Both the position numbers and the translations under genes were made by a program. Under the pieces are notes generated by a model. It was not told the origin of the DNA. It ran no database searches and saw only the letters and a list, made by a program, of their open reading frames with translations. DNA of 64,000 bases from Bacillus spizizenii TU-B-10 (GTDB lineage Bacteria; Bacillota; Bacilli; Bacillales; Bacillaceae). The stretch is from NCBI RefSeq assembly GCF_000227465.1, contig NC_016047.1:3204857-3268856 (forward strand), written 5' to 3'. Of this stretch, positions 51,140 to 61,018 are shown in pieces. Positions within the stretch are counted from its first letter, which is position 1; every line of letters begins with the position of its first letter.

Positions 51140-52194
51140 ACACGGGCCGCTCCTTTTACATATTCAAGGATGCTGTCTTCATTCGTCGGCAATGTGACCG
51201 GCTTGATTTCTGAAATGTCGACTGCTGTATTCGGATCTTTCAGCCCGTTTCCTGTTAACACAGCGACGACCTTGCTGCCTTTCGGAATTTCTCCGGATTT
51301 CACCTGTTTCAGAACGCCAGCAATGGAAGCGCAGGATCCTGGTTCTGCAAACACGCCTTCTTCACGGGCGATCAGCTGATACGCTTGAAGGATTTCATCA
51401 TCAGTGACTTCGTCAATTTTCCCGTTGGATTCCTCAGCTGCCTTTACAGCTTTGTCCCAGCTTGCCGGGTTTCCGATACGAATGGCTGTTGCTATTGTTT
51501 CCGGATTTTCAATTACTTCATTGCGAACGATTGCCGCCGAGCCTTCCGCTTCAAATCCGCGCATTTTCGGGAGGCCTGTGCCGTTTTTCTCATGATATTC
51601 CTTGAAGCCCTTCCAATAAGCTGAGATATTGCCTGCGTTTCCGACCGGGATCGCTAAAACATCCGGTGCTTCGCCCAGCTGCTCGCACACTTCAAAGGCA
51701 GCTGTTTTTTGGCCTTCAAGGCGGTAAGGGTTGACTGAGTTGACAAGAGCAATCGGTGATTTCTCACAGATGGAACGGACAATTTTAAGCGCATCGTCAA
51801 AGTTTCCGTCAATTGCTATAATATCGGCTCCATACATGACAGCCTGAGCAAGTTTTCCGAATGCGATTTTGCCGTTCGGGATGATGACGATGCACTTCAT
51901 GTTGGCGCGGGCTGCATAAGCGGCCGCAGCAGCGGACGTGTTTCCTGTTGACGCGCACATAATCGTATCATTGCCTTCTTCTTTTGCTTTCGCCACAGCC
52001 ATGACCATTCCGCGGTCTTTAAATGATCCCGTAGGGTTGACACCTTCTGTTTTGACATGAAGCTCAATTCCGAGCTGCTCAGACAGCTTCGGCAGATGGA
52101 TAAGAGGTGTATTTCCTTCATGTAAAGTAAGCGCTGGTGTTTGATCTGTTACAGGTAAAAATTCTTTATATTGATGGATAAGTCCTTTCCACAT
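51136..52194 (-). CDS. thrC: threonine synthase
   Basis: A 352-residue pyridoxal phosphate enzyme that makes threonine from O-phosphohomoserine. The cofactor Lys lies in [10 protein letters not shown] near residue 58, and the phosphate loop in PVGNAGN near 185. ATG 52194 is chosen because it overlaps the hom stop as TAATG and gives the known length; an upstream start would add three residues. Second gene of the operon. Confidence 0.96.
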   Translation of the reverse strand: MWKGLIHQYKEFLPVTDQTPALTLHEGNTPLIHLPKLSEQLGIELHVKTEGVNPTGSFKDRGMVMAVAKAKEEGNDTIMCASTGNTSAAAAAYAARANMKCIVIIPNGKIAFGKLAQAVMYGADIIAIDGNFDDALKIVRSICEKSPIALVNSVNPYRLEGQKTAAFEVCEQLGEAPDVLAIPVGNAGNISAYWKGFKEYHEKNGTGLPKMRGFEAEGSAAIVRNEVIENPETIATAIRIGNPASWDKAVKAAEESNGKIDEVTDDEILQAYQLIAREEGVFAEPGSCASIAGVLKQVKSGEIPKGSKVVAVLTGNGLKDPNTAVDISEIKPVTLPTNEDSILEYVKGAARV

Positions 52195-53495
52195 TAGCTC
52201 CAACCGTTCCCTTCTACACGATATGTGCTTTTGACTTCTTGAACGACTTCCAAATCATTTAGGTTTTGCAGAATATCACTGAAATCAGCTTCTGATGTAT
52301 GGTGTGTCACAATCACGATTTCTGCCAACTCATCATGGTCTTTAATCGGCAGCTGAAGGATTTTTTCAAAGCTCACGCCCCGCTCTGAGAACACAGACGT
52401 AATTTTCGAGAATGAACCGACCTCATCTTTTACATGAATTCTTAAAAATTGCTGTGCGTAAATGTCAGACGGCGTCTTCATGTTTTTCTCATATTGCGGC
52501 CCAACAAAGCTGTTGCCGGTTACGCCGAGCCTCATATTTTTCATGACCGCGACAAGGTCAGAAACAACGGATGTCGCAGTCGGCATGCTCCCGGCTCCAG
52601 GCCCGTAGAACATCGTCTCACCAACAGCCTCTCCGTATACGTAAACGGCGTTAAACTCATTATGCACAGCAGAAAGCGGATGGTGGTCAGGAAGAAGTGT
52701 CGGCTGAACACTGACTTCAATTTTGCTGCCGTCACGCTGTGCAATCCCAATCAGTTTCATCGTATAGCCGAGACGTTTGCTGAAGCTGATGTCCTCGTCT
52801 GTAATTTGGGAGATCCCCTTTACTTTGACGTCTTCCAAATCTACATTCATCGAGAAGCCGAGGCGCGCCAATATCGCCATTTTCCGTGCGGCGTCAAGCC
52901 CTTCCACGTCTGAAGTCGGATCTGCTTCGGCAAAGCCAAGATCTTGCGCTTCTTTGAGCACTTCCTCGTATGGGCTTTTTTCTTTGATCATTTTTGTTAA
53001 GATAAAGTTCGTTGTTCCGTTCACGATCCCCATCATCTTTGTAATCCGGTCTGATGAGAGGCCTTCCTCTAACGTGCGCAGAATCGGAATCCCGCCGGCA
53101 ACACTGGCTTCAAAGTAGATATCGCAGCCATTTTCCTTCGCTTCAGCAAGCAGCTCGGAACCGTACACAGCCATTAAATCCTTGTTTGCTGTGACAACAT
53201 GCTTTTTCGATCTCAGCGCGTCGACCAAATATTGTTTTGTCTGCTCAACTCCGCCGATCACCTCGATGACGACATCAACATCTGGATCATCGATGACATC
53301 ATACACTTCTGTCGTGAGCACTTCCTTCGGCAAATCTACTTCTCTCTTTTTCTCTAGATCTTTTACAAGCACTTTTTTTATCGTAATCGGACAGCCGACC
53401 TGATGCATCAGCTTATCCTGATGGTCTTGAATAATTTTAACGACACCGCTTCCGACGGTACCTAAACCTAAAAGCCCTACACGAATTGCTTTCAA
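52194..53495 (-). CDS. hom: homoserine dehydrogenase
   Basis: A 433-residue enzyme reducing aspartate semialdehyde to homoserine. The NAD(P)-binding motif GLGTVGSGV lies at residues 10-18, the catalytic domain follows with TTNFILTKM near 165 and the C-terminal ACT domain (about 350-425) provides threonine feedback control, as is known for this type. AAAGGTGG precedes the start. First gene of the threonine operon, behind the promoter at 53573-53601. Confidence 0.96.
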   Translation of the reverse strand: MKAIRVGLLGLGTVGSGVVKIIQDHQDKLMHQVGCPITIKKVLVKDLEKKREVDLPKEVLTTEVYDVIDDPDVDVVIEVIGGVEQTKQYLVDALRSKKHVVTANKDLMAVYGSELLAEAKENGCDIYFEASVAGGIPILRTLEEGLSSDRITKMMGIVNGTTNFILTKMIKEKSPYEEVLKEAQDLGFAEADPTSDVEGLDAARKMAILARLGFSMNVDLEDVKVKGISQITDEDISFSKRLGYTMKLIGIAQRDGSKIEVSVQPTLLPDHHPLSAVHNEFNAVYVYGEAVGETMFYGPGAGSMPTATSVVSDLVAVMKNMRLGVTGNSFVGPQYEKNMKTPSDIYAQQFLRIHVKDEVGSFSKITSVFSERGVSFEKILQLPIKDHDELAEIVIVTHHTSEADFSDILQNLNDLEVVQEVKSTYRVEGNGWS

Positions 53496-53572
53496 AAAAA
53501 CTCCACCTTTCTTTTAATTGTCCTCTCGAAAAAGACAATTGTTAACTCAACACAGACATATAAGTTACAAAC

Positions 53573-53601
53573 ATTATATAAGCCCACTCCTGTTTTGACA
53601 A
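53573..53601 (-). promoter_or_regulatory. predicted hom-thrC-thrB promoter
   Basis: Minus strand: TTGTCA (53596-53601), 17-base spacer, TATAAT (53573-53578). The leader of about 70 bases is too short for a T-box, and I see none. Confidence 0.75.
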
Positions 53602-53662
53602 GACAGTAATCGGCTGAATTTTATGAATGTAACCGCTTAACCCGTTGATATGACAAGATTCT

Positions 53663-54688
53663 TTATTTTCTAATTATTTTTCCGCCTTTGCCGAGCCAGC
53701 TCACGCGGGGAACAAACGGTTTCTGCGCCCGCATGTTCATGAATTCCTGCGCCGTATTTAGAAATTGCTCATAGCGTTCGCAGTCACTAAGAATGAAGTC
53801 AAGCTGCTCTTCATAATAATGCTTTTCTGATTCTGATGACATGTAGTAGCTCTCCACGATTTCAAAATAATGAAGCGGAAAGAGCAGGCGGCTGTATAAA
53901 AGACGTTTTGAAAACGAAGACAGCGACGTAACTTGCTCGTATTCCTGCAAAAAGTGAAAACCCTGCTGATGAAAATCTTGTCTATGATGCAAAAACGTAT
54001 GCCTCATATATTCAGCCAAATCGCGTGAGGCGTGGTCAAATACCCAATCCGCAGGAATCCTGATCAGTGATTCGGGTGACCATGTATGCCTTTCCATCCG
54101 CTGATGGCATATCGTTCCTGAATCTGCGGCTTGAGGCTTGTCATCCAGCTCAGTGTCCACTAAATATTGTATCGCGTTTTCTGACAGCCCTAAATAATAT
54201 GGAAATGATTCGATCATTTTTTTATCGAATGGCTCGTGAGGAGGGGTATGAACCTTTCGCTGCCAAAACACCTCCAGCTGATCAATGCGTTTTCCCCACA
54301 GATCCTTCCACTGGCCGATTCTTCCGGCTGCCTTCACTTCATACGGATACCCTCTGCCTTTTCGGTGAAATTCCGCCAGCTCCTGTCCAATAGAGAACGC
54401 ACGGTTTGAAAAAGGGGGTGCCGCCTTCAGCAGAGCGTACGTTTTCCCCTCATGTTCAAACGTCAGCTCACCTTCTTTTGTAAAGATAAAAACCGAAACG
54501 TATGGGTCACTTTGTTCTTGTAAATACTGACTCATGTAATAAAGCTCTGCCAGTTCTGTCTCTGAGAATTGGGAAACGGGGACAATCAGAAAAAATGAAT
54601 TCGGCGTCTGAAAGCATTGATATGTGTGCTGGTACATGGAAAGCTGCCTGATGTGAATACCGTATTTTTCTTTTATTGTACCTTTCAC
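53663..54688 (-). CDS. yutH: spore coat-associated protein YutH (CotS-like)
   Basis: A 341-residue protein of the CotS/YutH kinase-like family linked to the spore coat. It has the overall layout of an aminoglycoside phosphotransferase-like fold but the catalytic signature is not obvious, so it may be inactive. I take GTG 54688, eight bases after AGG; a GTG three codons earlier is the alternative. No direct neighbours share its transcript. A sporulation promoter could not be fixed by eye. Confidence 0.78.
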   Translation of the reverse strand: MKGTIKEKYGIHIRQLSMYQHTYQCFQTPNSFFLIVPVSQFSETELAELYYMSQYLQEQSDPYVSVFIFTKEGELTFEHEGKTYALLKAAPPFSNRAFSIGQELAEFHRKGRGYPYEVKAAGRIGQWKDLWGKRIDQLEVFWQRKVHTPPHEPFDKKMIESFPYYLGLSENAIQYLVDTELDDKPQAADSGTICHQRMERHTWSPESLIRIPADWVFDHASRDLAEYMRHTFLHHRQDFHQQGFHFLQEYEQVTSLSSFSKRLLYSRLLFPLHYFEIVESYYMSSESEKHYYEEQLDFILSDCERYEQFLNTAQEFMNMRAQKPFVPRVSWLGKGGKIIRK

Positions 54689-54843
54689 AATGATCACCTG
54701 CCTGTTGAATTAGGGCTCATCACATCGTAGTCATACACGTCCGGAATTATGAATACATATTTTAATCCGACGAAGGCGCAAGAAAAAGTCGTAAACATCT
54801 CAAACATTTTGTATAAACTAGTAAAAAAGATTGGGTGAAGCTG

Positions 54844-55344
54844 ATGTCAGAAAACGAACAAATCAGTCAGATGGAAGCAAAAGCAAGAGCACGGATGAAG
54901 GAGCGCGGCGTTGAGGTATCAGACATTGCCGAGCTTGTCTTTTTTCTTCAGAAAAAATATCATCCGGATTTAAACATTGATGAATGCACGTTGAACGTCA
55001 ATCGCGTTCTCGCAAAACGCGAGGTGCAAAATGCGATTTTAACGGGCATTGAATTGGATATTCTTGCTGAGCAGAAAAAACTGTCTGAGCCGCTGCAAAC
55101 GATGCTGGAAACAGATGAAAGCCTATATGGGGTAGATGAAGTTCTGGCATTTTCCATCGTGAACATTTACGGATCAATCGGGTTTACGAACTACGGTTAC
55201 ATCGACAAAGAAAAACCCGGCATCCTTAAACATTTAAATGATAAATCAACCGGCGAATGCCATACCTTTTTAGATGACATCGTCGGCGCGATTTCCGCCG
55301 CGGCCTCAAGCAGGCTCGCACACCGCGCGCGGCATACAGAATAA
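54844..55344 (+). CDS. yutG: PgpA-family phosphatase YutG
   Basis: A 166-residue protein of the phosphatidylglycerophosphatase A family. The stretch HLNDKSTGECHTFLDDIVGA near the C-terminus carries conserved Asp and His residues. Unlike E. coli PgpA it has few hydrophobic segments, so the substrate is open. The start at ATG 54844 is preceded by GGGTGA; an in-frame GTG nine bases earlier is less likely. It converges with yutF. Confidence 0.82.
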   Translation: MSENEQISQMEAKARARMKERGVEVSDIAELVFFLQKKYHPDLNIDECTLNVNRVLAKREVQNAILTGIELDILAEQKKLSEPLQTMLETDESLYGVDEVLAFSIVNIYGSIGFTNYGYIDKEKPGILKHLNDKSTGECHTFLDDIVGAISAAASSRLAHRARHTE

Positions 55345-55371
55345 GGGCACCCTTTTAGGGCGCCCTTTTTT
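55343..55371. terminator. bidirectional terminator of yutG and yutF
   Basis: AAGGGCACCC pairs with GGGCGCCCTT with one imperfect position, and T runs on both strands. Confidence 0.83.
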
Positions 55372-56140
55372 AAATGTATGGAATCCATTCGGTCAGAGAG
55401 TCAATGGCGTGAGTCGGTTTTTCCATATCGTCTGTCATATGCTCTCTTTTCGTTACGCCTGTGTGAACGAGCAGCGTATCCATACCGGCGTTAATGCCGG
55501 CCATGATGTCCGTCGCGTAGTTGTCGCCGACCATGAGTGTTTCGGACACATCCGTGCCAAGAACGCGCATCGCCTGCTCCATAATGATTGATTCCGGCTT
55601 GCCGATAAATACCGGCTGTACGCCTGTGGATACAGTTAATACAGATGTCAGTGAACCGTTTCCAGGCAGAAGGCCTCTTTCAGTCGGGATCGCAATATCT
55701 CCATTAGTGGAAATAAAGCGGGCACCATTTCTGATTGCCAGGCAGCCGATAGCAAATTTTTCGTATGTAATGGAACGGTCAATACCGACAACGACAAAAT
55801 CCGCGTTTTCCCCGCCAAACGTCAGGCCATTTTCTTCAATTGCCTGGCGGATTCCTTCTTCCCCGATCACATATACAGACGCGTCTTTTTTCTGCTGAGC
55901 GATATGCTGGGCAGTCGCCATGCTGGTCGTGAAGACCTGCTCTTCTGTTGCGGGAATATCAAAAGACACGAGCTTGTCCGCCACCTGCTTCGGTGTGCGC
56001 GAAGAGTTGTTTGTCACGAAAAGATAAGGAACTCCGCGATCTTTCAGCGTTCTGACAAATTCACACGCTTCCTCGATTTTTTCCGTGCCATTGTACATCG
56101 TTCCGTCTAAATCAATTAAATACCCTTTATATGTTTTCAT
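55370..56140 (-). CDS. yutF: HAD-family phosphatase YutF (NagD-like)
   Basis: A 256-residue haloacid dehalogenase-like hydrolase. The nucleophile motif LIDLDGTMYNG is at residues 8-18, VTNNSSRTPKQV follows as motif II, and VGDNYATDIMAG near 205 is motif III/IV. The NagD/p-nitrophenyl phosphatase group acts on nucleotide or sugar phosphates. ATG 56140 gives the normal length and follows GGAGTG; an open frame extends 18 codons up. Confidence 0.9.
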   Translation of the reverse strand: MKTYKGYLIDLDGTMYNGTEKIEEACEFVRTLKDRGVPYLFVTNNSSRTPKQVADKLVSFDIPATEEQVFTTSMATAQHIAQQKKDASVYVIGEEGIRQAIEENGLTFGGENADFVVVGIDRSITYEKFAIGCLAIRNGARFISTNGDIAIPTERGLLPGNGSLTSVLTVSTGVQPVFIGKPESIIMEQAMRVLGTDVSETLMVGDNYATDIMAGINAGMDTLLVHTGVTKREHMTDDMEKPTHAIDSLTEWIPYI

Positions 56141-56168
56141 TTCCAACACTCCTGTGGCTTTCCAGTTG

Positions 56169-56603
56169 TTATTTAAACGCAGAAACAGGGCCAAGCTCTG
56201 TTTCCAAGTAACTTCTGATCCGTTGCGGGAAGTCTTGCAGAGCTGTCTGATGTGCCGTGATCAGCCTGTAAAGCTCGGCGCTGTCAGCGAGCAGGTACTG
56301 CTGAACTAATGTTTTGCGGTAGGCGATCAATTGCTTGAGCTCACTTCCCTCTTGTTCCGTGACAACTTTTTCATCAACAAGTATGTCCATAATGTCATCA
56401 TAGCTGCCCGGGTCCCGCATAATAAAACCGTCAATCATGTCATTGCCTGTATCCAGGATGCATTCGATTAACAAATGGCCTATACGCTGAAGCGCCGGTC
56501 CCCCGATTTCAGACTGCCAGTCTGTTTGTGAGTTAAAAAGCGCCAGCTGGTGCTCATAGAACCTGAGTGTTTGCTCGATCTTGTTTCTGTCAACAAAATA
56601 CAT
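56169..56603 (-). CDS. yutE: HepT-like DUF86 protein YutE
   Basis: A 144-residue helical protein of the DUF86/HepT (HEPN) group. In toxins of this group R-x4-H-x-Y forms the RNase or AMPylation site; here residues 96-103 read RKTLVQQY, so the key His is replaced by Gln. No MNT nucleotidyltransferase partner lies beside it. It is therefore more likely a domesticated relative than an active toxin. AAAGGGG precedes the ATG. Neighbours yutD and yutF are not related. Confidence 0.85.
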   Translation of the reverse strand: MYFVDRNKIEQTLRFYEHQLALFNSQTDWQSEIGGPALQRIGHLLIECILDTGNDMIDGFIMRDPGSYDDIMDILVDEKVVTEQEGSELKQLIAYRKTLVQQYLLADSAELYRLITAHQTALQDFPQRIRSYLETELGPVSAFK

Positions 56604-56626
56604 GACAGCATCCCCTTTGTGTATGT

Positions 56627-56902
56627 TTATTTTCTGATCCGTTTCAAGACAAAATACGCACAGCCGAAATTGCAGTATTCGTAAATGTATTCATCTAATG
56701 TGCTGATTTTCGTTTCGAAGGTTGCCTTTTGATTCTGGTCGTCAAAGAAGCCCTTGAGCCTGAGCTGACCGTATCCCCAGTCTCCCACAATATAATCGTA
56801 TTTATTTAAAATATCGGAGTAACGGGCTTTAAAAGCCTCTTCATTGAAGCCGTCTTTAAAATTGTGCACCAATTCAAATTCGGCATTTTGAATAAGAATC
56901 AT
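56627..56902 (-). CDS. yutD: DUF1027 protein YutD
   Basis: A 91-residue protein of DUF1027, marked by the central DYIVGDWGYGQLRLKGF and the Cys-containing YCNFGCAYFVLKRI at the end. GAGGTGAG precedes the ATG. It lies 23 bases before yutE, so the two may be co-transcribed. Function unknown. Confidence 0.85.
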   Translation of the reverse strand: MILIQNAEFELVHNFKDGFNEEAFKARYSDILNKYDYIVGDWGYGQLRLKGFFDDQNQKATFETKISTLDEYIYEYCNFGCAYFVLKRIRK

Positions 56903-57015
56903 GATCTCACCTCTTTTTCACTCATTCCTATCATAATTCATTGCCCCGTCCCCATCAATTGCTAAAGAATAAATCATGCGATTTGGCTACCCTACACATG
57001 AGGAGGGATTTACAA

Positions 57016-57651
57016 ATGAAACGAACTGCTGTCAGCCTCTGCCTGTTGACCGGGCTTTTATCCGGGTGCGGAGGCGCAGGATTGGACAATGCCGGGCAAA
57101 ATGTCCGAAATCAGGCGCAGAATCAAACCAGACCCATTCATGTGTCTGACCGCAACGAGGCTTTTAACCGGCATGATGAGAACGAACAATTTGGCTATGT
57201 CCGCTATCAAAAAGAACAATTTGACGGCGAACAGCAGAAAACGCCGGGAATGAACCGGGAAGAAACCGCTCACATCATATCAAGTTTAACGGTTCAGCTC
57301 CCCCATATTCAAGATGCTGCAACATTGGTCACCGATCAAGAAGCGCTTGTCGTATACAAAACCGATTCTAAAAACCGCGGGCTGACCGCCGATCAGGTGA
57401 AAAAAACGGCGGCTTCTGTAATACCGCGATACTATCATGTGTATATTTCTGATAATCCAAACCATATGCAGTCGATCGAAAATTTCAGCAATCTCGGCTC
57501 TGGTTCAAGGGATATCAGAGAAATCATGTCGGGGACGATTCAAGAAATGAAAACCTCCCCGCAAGGAAGCCCCGTCTCAGAGAATGAAAATGCCAACGGA
57601 GAAACCCGACAGGACATGAAAACCGATAGGAATGACAAAAACGCCAGATGA
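57016..57651 (+). CDS. yutC: YhcN/YlaJ-family lipoprotein YutC
   Basis: A 211-residue lipoprotein: signal peptide with lipobox LLSGC, lipidation at Cys18. The rest resembles the YhcN/YlaJ group of sporulation-related lipoproteins, whose conserved region here runs from NREETAHIIS to YYHVYISDNPN. The tail is rich in Asn, Glu and Lys. ATG 57016 follows GAGGAGGG. It converges with lipA. Confidence 0.86.
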   Translation: MKRTAVSLCLLTGLLSGCGGAGLDNAGQNVRNQAQNQTRPIHVSDRNEAFNRHDENEQFGYVRYQKEQFDGEQQKTPGMNREETAHIISSLTVQLPHIQDAATLVTDQEALVVYKTDSKNRGLTADQVKKTAASVIPRYYHVYISDNPNHMQSIENFSNLGSGSRDIREIMSGTIQEMKTSPQGSPVSENENANGETRQDMKTDRNDKNAR

Positions 57652-57662
57652 TCTGGCGTTTT
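57638..57662. terminator. bidirectional terminator of yutC and lipA
   Basis: AAAACGCCAGA and TCTGGCGTTTT form a perfect stem around three bases; it contains the yutC stop codon. Confidence 0.8.
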
Positions 57663-57666
57663 GGCA

Positions 57667-58563
57667 TTATGCTTGTGCTTGGCGCTTTTTAGATGCTTCG
57701 TTCACTTGTTCATCCGCATGGTAAGAAGAACGGACAAGCGGGCCGGCTTCGCAGTGGCTGAAGCCTTTTTGCATCGCGATTTCCTTTAATTCTGCAAATT
57801 CATCAGGGTGATAGTACTTTTGAACTTTCAAATGTTTCTTCGTCGGCTGCAGATATTGGCCGATTGCCATAATATCCACGTTGTTTGCCAAGAGGTCGTC
57901 CATGACTTCAATAATTTCTTCCTTCGTTTCGCCGAGTCCGATCATGATGCTTGATTTTGTCGGAATGTCAGGTTGCATTTCTTTCGCACGGCGCAAAAAT
58001 TCCAACGAACGGTCGTACGTCGCACGCGCGCGGACTCTTGGCGTCAGGCGGCGAACCGTTTCGATATTGTGATTCAGGATGTCTGGGCGTGTATCCATCA
58101 AGGTTTTCAGGTTATCATAGTTTCCGCCCATATCAGACGGCAGCACCTCAATTGTTGTGAACGGGCTTTTTCTGCGGATCGCACGGACAGTTTCCGCAAA
58201 AATGCCTGCCCCGCCGTCTTTCTGGTCGTCACGCGCAACAGCCGTAATGACCGCGTGTTTCAGATTCATAAGCGCGACAGAATCCGCTACGCGTTCCGGC
58301 TCTTGCAGATCTAGCTCAGTCGGAAGGCCCGTTTTGACAGCACAGAAACGGCATGCTCTTGTACAAACAGAACCTAAAATCATAAATGTAGCTGTACGTC
58401 TGACCGCCCAGCATTCATGAATATTCGGACATTTTGCTTCTTCGCATACGGTATGCAGGTTGTTTTCACGCATGAGTTTTTTGAGCCCTGTATAGTTTTC
58501 ATTTGTGTTTAATTTGATTTTGAGCCATTCGGGCTTTCTGAGGTGTTCGTCTTTCTTTGCCAA
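57667..58563 (-). CDS. lipA: lipoyl synthase
   Basis: A 298-residue radical SAM enzyme that inserts two sulphur atoms into octanoyl groups. Both iron-sulphur clusters are visible: [12 protein letters not shown] near residues 40-51 (auxiliary cluster) and CTRACRFC near 66-73 (SAM cluster). The C-terminal RSSYHAD gives the last Ser ligand. It provides lipoate for pyruvate and branched-chain dehydrogenases. The start ATG lies 234 bases from lytH, which is divergent. Confidence 0.96.
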   Translation of the reverse strand: MAKKDEHLRKPEWLKIKLNTNENYTGLKKLMRENNLHTVCEEAKCPNIHECWAVRRTATFMILGSVCTRACRFCAVKTGLPTELDLQEPERVADSVALMNLKHAVITAVARDDQKDGGAGIFAETVRAIRRKSPFTTIEVLPSDMGGNYDNLKTLMDTRPDILNHNIETVRRLTPRVRARATYDRSLEFLRRAKEMQPDIPTKSSIMIGLGETKEEIIEVMDDLLANNVDIMAIGQYLQPTKKHLKVQKYYHPDEFAELKEIAMQKGFSHCEAGPLVRSSYHADEQVNEASKKRQAQA

Positions 58564-58669
58564 TTCCCATCATCTCCAATATCCAATATACTCAATTTCT
58601 GACACGAAACATTCTGAAAACGAGAAAGGTGCAGGTTTTATTTCTGCAACAAAAATAATGTTTTTCTAA

Positions 58670-58691
58670 CTAAAGAAAGTCTTTTCTTTAG
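58670..58691. repeat. perfect inverted repeat in the lipA-lytH gap
   Basis: CTAAAGAAA and TTTCTTTAG flank four bases. It has no T run, so it is not a terminator. A weak lipA promoter (minus strand TTGTCG, 17 bases, TAAAGT) would start just before it, so it could be an operator or a leader hairpin. Confidence 0.6.
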
Positions 58692-58797
58692 ACACTTTAA
58701 CATAGGAAAAATTTCTCGACAAGGGAAGATGATTACTGACATTTTTAAGCCGGCTTGCCGCAAACTATGTGTATTCAATATGAAAGGAGATTATTTT

Positions 58798-59778
58798 GTG
58801 AAAGTTTTGTTATCCGCTCTTCTTCTCCTTTTGTTTGCGTTTGAGCCTTCTGCGTCTGGAAAAAAGCTTTCAGATCCAGTGCTGTCGAAACGGATGGAAT
58901 TATATCATAAAGTCGAGGCTGTGACGCAGATTCCTTGGTATGCGCTCGCCGCAGTAGACCAGTACGAGGAAAATGTGCGGAGTAACCGAAAAGATCTGCC
59001 TGACAAAGCGGGAATCATCAGCATCTATATACCGGATGAAATCTGGAGCGGGCCTGAAAACCCGAATCCGAAAGACGATGCACCGTTAAGCATCAAAGTA
59101 TTTGATGGGATCGGGATGGATGGTGACGGAGACGGAAAAGCCGAGGTCAGCAATGATGAAGATATTTTGTATACATTCAGCCAATACTTGCTGTCGTATG
59201 GTACAGATGAGGATAACATCCGTATCGGGCTTTGGAATTATTACCGACGCGATCAGACAGTCGGGATCATATCTGAATTCATGAAGCTGTTTAAAGCTTA
59301 CGGCCATATTGATCTGGGCGAGCATGCGTTTCCGCTTCCGATCAGAACCGATTACAGCTATCGCAGCACGTGGGGAGATGCCCGCGGCTTCGGAGGAAGA
59401 CGGATTCATGAAGGCACGGATATCTTTGCCCATTATGGCCTTCCTGTCAAATCTACCTGTTACGGCATAGTTGAAATGAAGGGCTGGAACCGCTTCGGAG
59501 GATGGAGAATCGGCATCAGAGACATTAACAATACGTATCATTATTTTGCCCATCTCAATGGGTTTGCCAAAGGGATTAAAACAGGACAGATCGTTGAGCC
59601 CGGCCAAGTGATCGGATCAGTCGGCAGCTCAGGATACGGCCCGCCGGGAACAGCTGGAAAGTTCCCGCCGCATCTTCACTACGGCATGTACAAAGATAAC
59701 GGAAAAACCGAATGGTCGTTTGATCCATACCCGCACTTGAGAGCGTGGGAGCGATATGAATACAAAAAAAAGAAATAA
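58798..59778 (+). CDS. lytH: spore cortex L-Ala-D-Glu endopeptidase LytH
   Basis: A 326-residue exported M23 peptidase that trims peptide side chains to single alanines in the spore cortex. A signal-like segment lies at residues 1-20; the metal motifs are HEGTD near residue 203 and HLHYG near 292. GTG 58798 is the start, seven bases after AAAGGAG. The gene is known to be made in the mother cell late in sporulation under sigma-K; I see CATA at 58701 but no full match. Confidence 0.92.
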   Translation: MKVLLSALLLLLFAFEPSASGKKLSDPVLSKRMELYHKVEAVTQIPWYALAAVDQYEENVRSNRKDLPDKAGIISIYIPDEIWSGPENPNPKDDAPLSIKVFDGIGMDGDGDGKAEVSNDEDILYTFSQYLLSYGTDEDNIRIGLWNYYRRDQTVGIISEFMKLFKAYGHIDLGEHAFPLPIRTDYSYRSTWGDARGFGGRRIHEGTDIFAHYGLPVKSTCYGIVEMKGWNRFGGWRIGIRDINNTYHYFAHLNGFAKGIKTGQIVEPGQVIGSVGSSGYGPPGTAGKFPPHLHYGMYKDNGKTEWSFDPYPHLRAWERYEYKKKK

Positions 59779-59782
59779 CGAA

Positions 59783-59807
59783 AAGCCGCCTCTTCAACGG
59801 GCGGCTT
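59783..59807. terminator. terminator between lytH and yunB
   Basis: AAGCCGCC pairs with GGCGGCTT around a short loop; T-rich on both strands but not a perfect run. It overlaps the yunB stop codon. Confidence 0.7.
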
Positions 59808-60579
59808 ATTTGCTGCTTTTTTCATTTTTCGATTCCGATTCAGCACTGTCCTCATCTTTGCTGCTTGGGAGCTGGACAGAAGGCGTGACACCTGAGCCGC
59901 CGCTTCCGTTATAAAACTGGGGCACTTCGCCCTGCACTGCTTTAATCGATACAGGAACATTATTTGTGACGACAGCGGTTTTGCTTGCAAACGGAATGAT
60001 GACCTTCACTTTAATTTCGACAAAGATGCTGATATCAATAAGTGCATTATTTATGCCATACGGCTTGATTTTGGTTTTGACATCTGTAAAAGCGTCACCG
60101 ATTAAATTGAACCGGACTGGGATTTTCGGCCCGAGGTTTCCGAGGAGGCTGTTGCCGGTTACCTGTCCCAGCGGAATGTTGATCATAATATTTTCACTGG
60201 CGCCGCTGTGTCCGGAGTGGGTTTCCATCTCTTTTAGATGAGCCTGAAGCTGCTTTGTCACTTTTGTTTTGACACTATTTACAACCTGTGTATTAAAATC
60301 GATTGTCGTTAAGTTTCCGTTTTCATCAGAATTCATTTGAAACATATCTTTCATATTTTCACTGTCAGACATATAATCCTCAATCGAATCCTGGATCACC
60401 TCTGTCGCTATACGCTTCGTTTCCATCTCGCCGATGTCCATTAAAACAGGTTTGATCGAGCCATTGATCATCCAAAGGCTGACTGTTGTTGACAGGATAA
60501 AAAAGACAACTGACAGAAGCATCACGTACCGGAAAGGCAAAGGTCCTCTCTTGCGAAAAGGGCCGCGATATCTTGGCAA
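59806..60579 (-). CDS. yunB: sporulation membrane protein YunB
   Basis: A 257-residue protein with one N-terminal membrane span (about residues 17-36) after a basic start, then a long outside part. It belongs to the YunB family found only in endospore formers; the B. subtilis gene is known to be expressed in sporulation and to be needed for normal spores. The C-terminal 25 residues are Ser/Glu/Lys-rich. GGGGGG precedes the start. It converges with lytH, another spore gene. Confidence 0.88.
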   Translation of the reverse strand: MPRYRGPFRKRGPLPFRYVMLLSVVFFILSTTVSLWMINGSIKPVLMDIGEMETKRIATEVIQDSIEDYMSDSENMKDMFQMNSDENGNLTTIDFNTQVVNSVKTKVTKQLQAHLKEMETHSGHSGASENIMINIPLGQVTGNSLLGNLGPKIPVRFNLIGDAFTDVKTKIKPYGINNALIDISIFVEIKVKVIIPFASKTAVVTNNVPVSIKAVQGEVPQFYNGSGGSGVTPSVQLPSSKDEDSAESESKNEKSSK

Positions 60580-60648
60580 GAAAATCCCCCCTTACATATC
60601 ACAATATATGCTTGTAAGAGGGGACATAGTAATAGCCGGGCCAAATTT

Positions 60649-60954
60649 TTATTTCACCATTTTCAAAAGCGCTGCTCTGCCGCTCATGCCGGCATGAATG
60701 CCGAGATCTTCCGCGGCGTACGTGACGGATTCTAAAGGTGCGTCTAACAGCTGGTCAATGGTGCGTACACCAACTGCGCGCCCCGCCACAATGCCCCGCT
60801 CCTTTAATTTTTCATTCAGCAGCGCCACATCAAGCGCGCCGCACATAATGTATCCGTGCTCATTTGTGACAGCCATAAAATTCGTTTTTGGAAGCTTCAC
60901 TGTCACAGCTGTAAAAGGCTGTCCTTCTATCATGATTGGTGTCAGATTTACCAC
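60649..60954 (-). CDS. yunC: DUF1805 protein YunC
   Basis: A 101-residue protein of DUF1805, a small beta-rich domain (GALDVALLNEKLKERGIVAGRAVGVRTID is its central part). GTG 60954 is chosen because GGGAG lies at good distance and the product has the known length; the frame opens six codons further up. It is near yunD on the same strand with 64 bases between. Function unknown. Confidence 0.85.
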   Translation of the reverse strand: MVNLTPIMIEGQPFTAVTVKLPKTNFMAVTNEHGYIMCGALDVALLNEKLKERGIVAGRAVGVRTIDQLLDAPLESVTYAAEDLGIHAGMSGRAALLKMVK

Positions 60955-61018
60955 GTCAACCACTCCCTTCATTCATCACTTTATGATGAAGGGCACAGCT
61001 TGTTGTGGGCTGACCTGC

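Noticed and set aside
53502..53600. Possible T-box or attenuator before hom
   Set aside because: The leader from the predicted start is only about 70 bases and has no terminator or specifier-like structure.
59806..60648. Full sporulation promoters for yunB and lytH
   Set aside because: CATA-like -10 elements can be found, but I could not find matching -35 sequences at correct spacing, so I did not list them as features.
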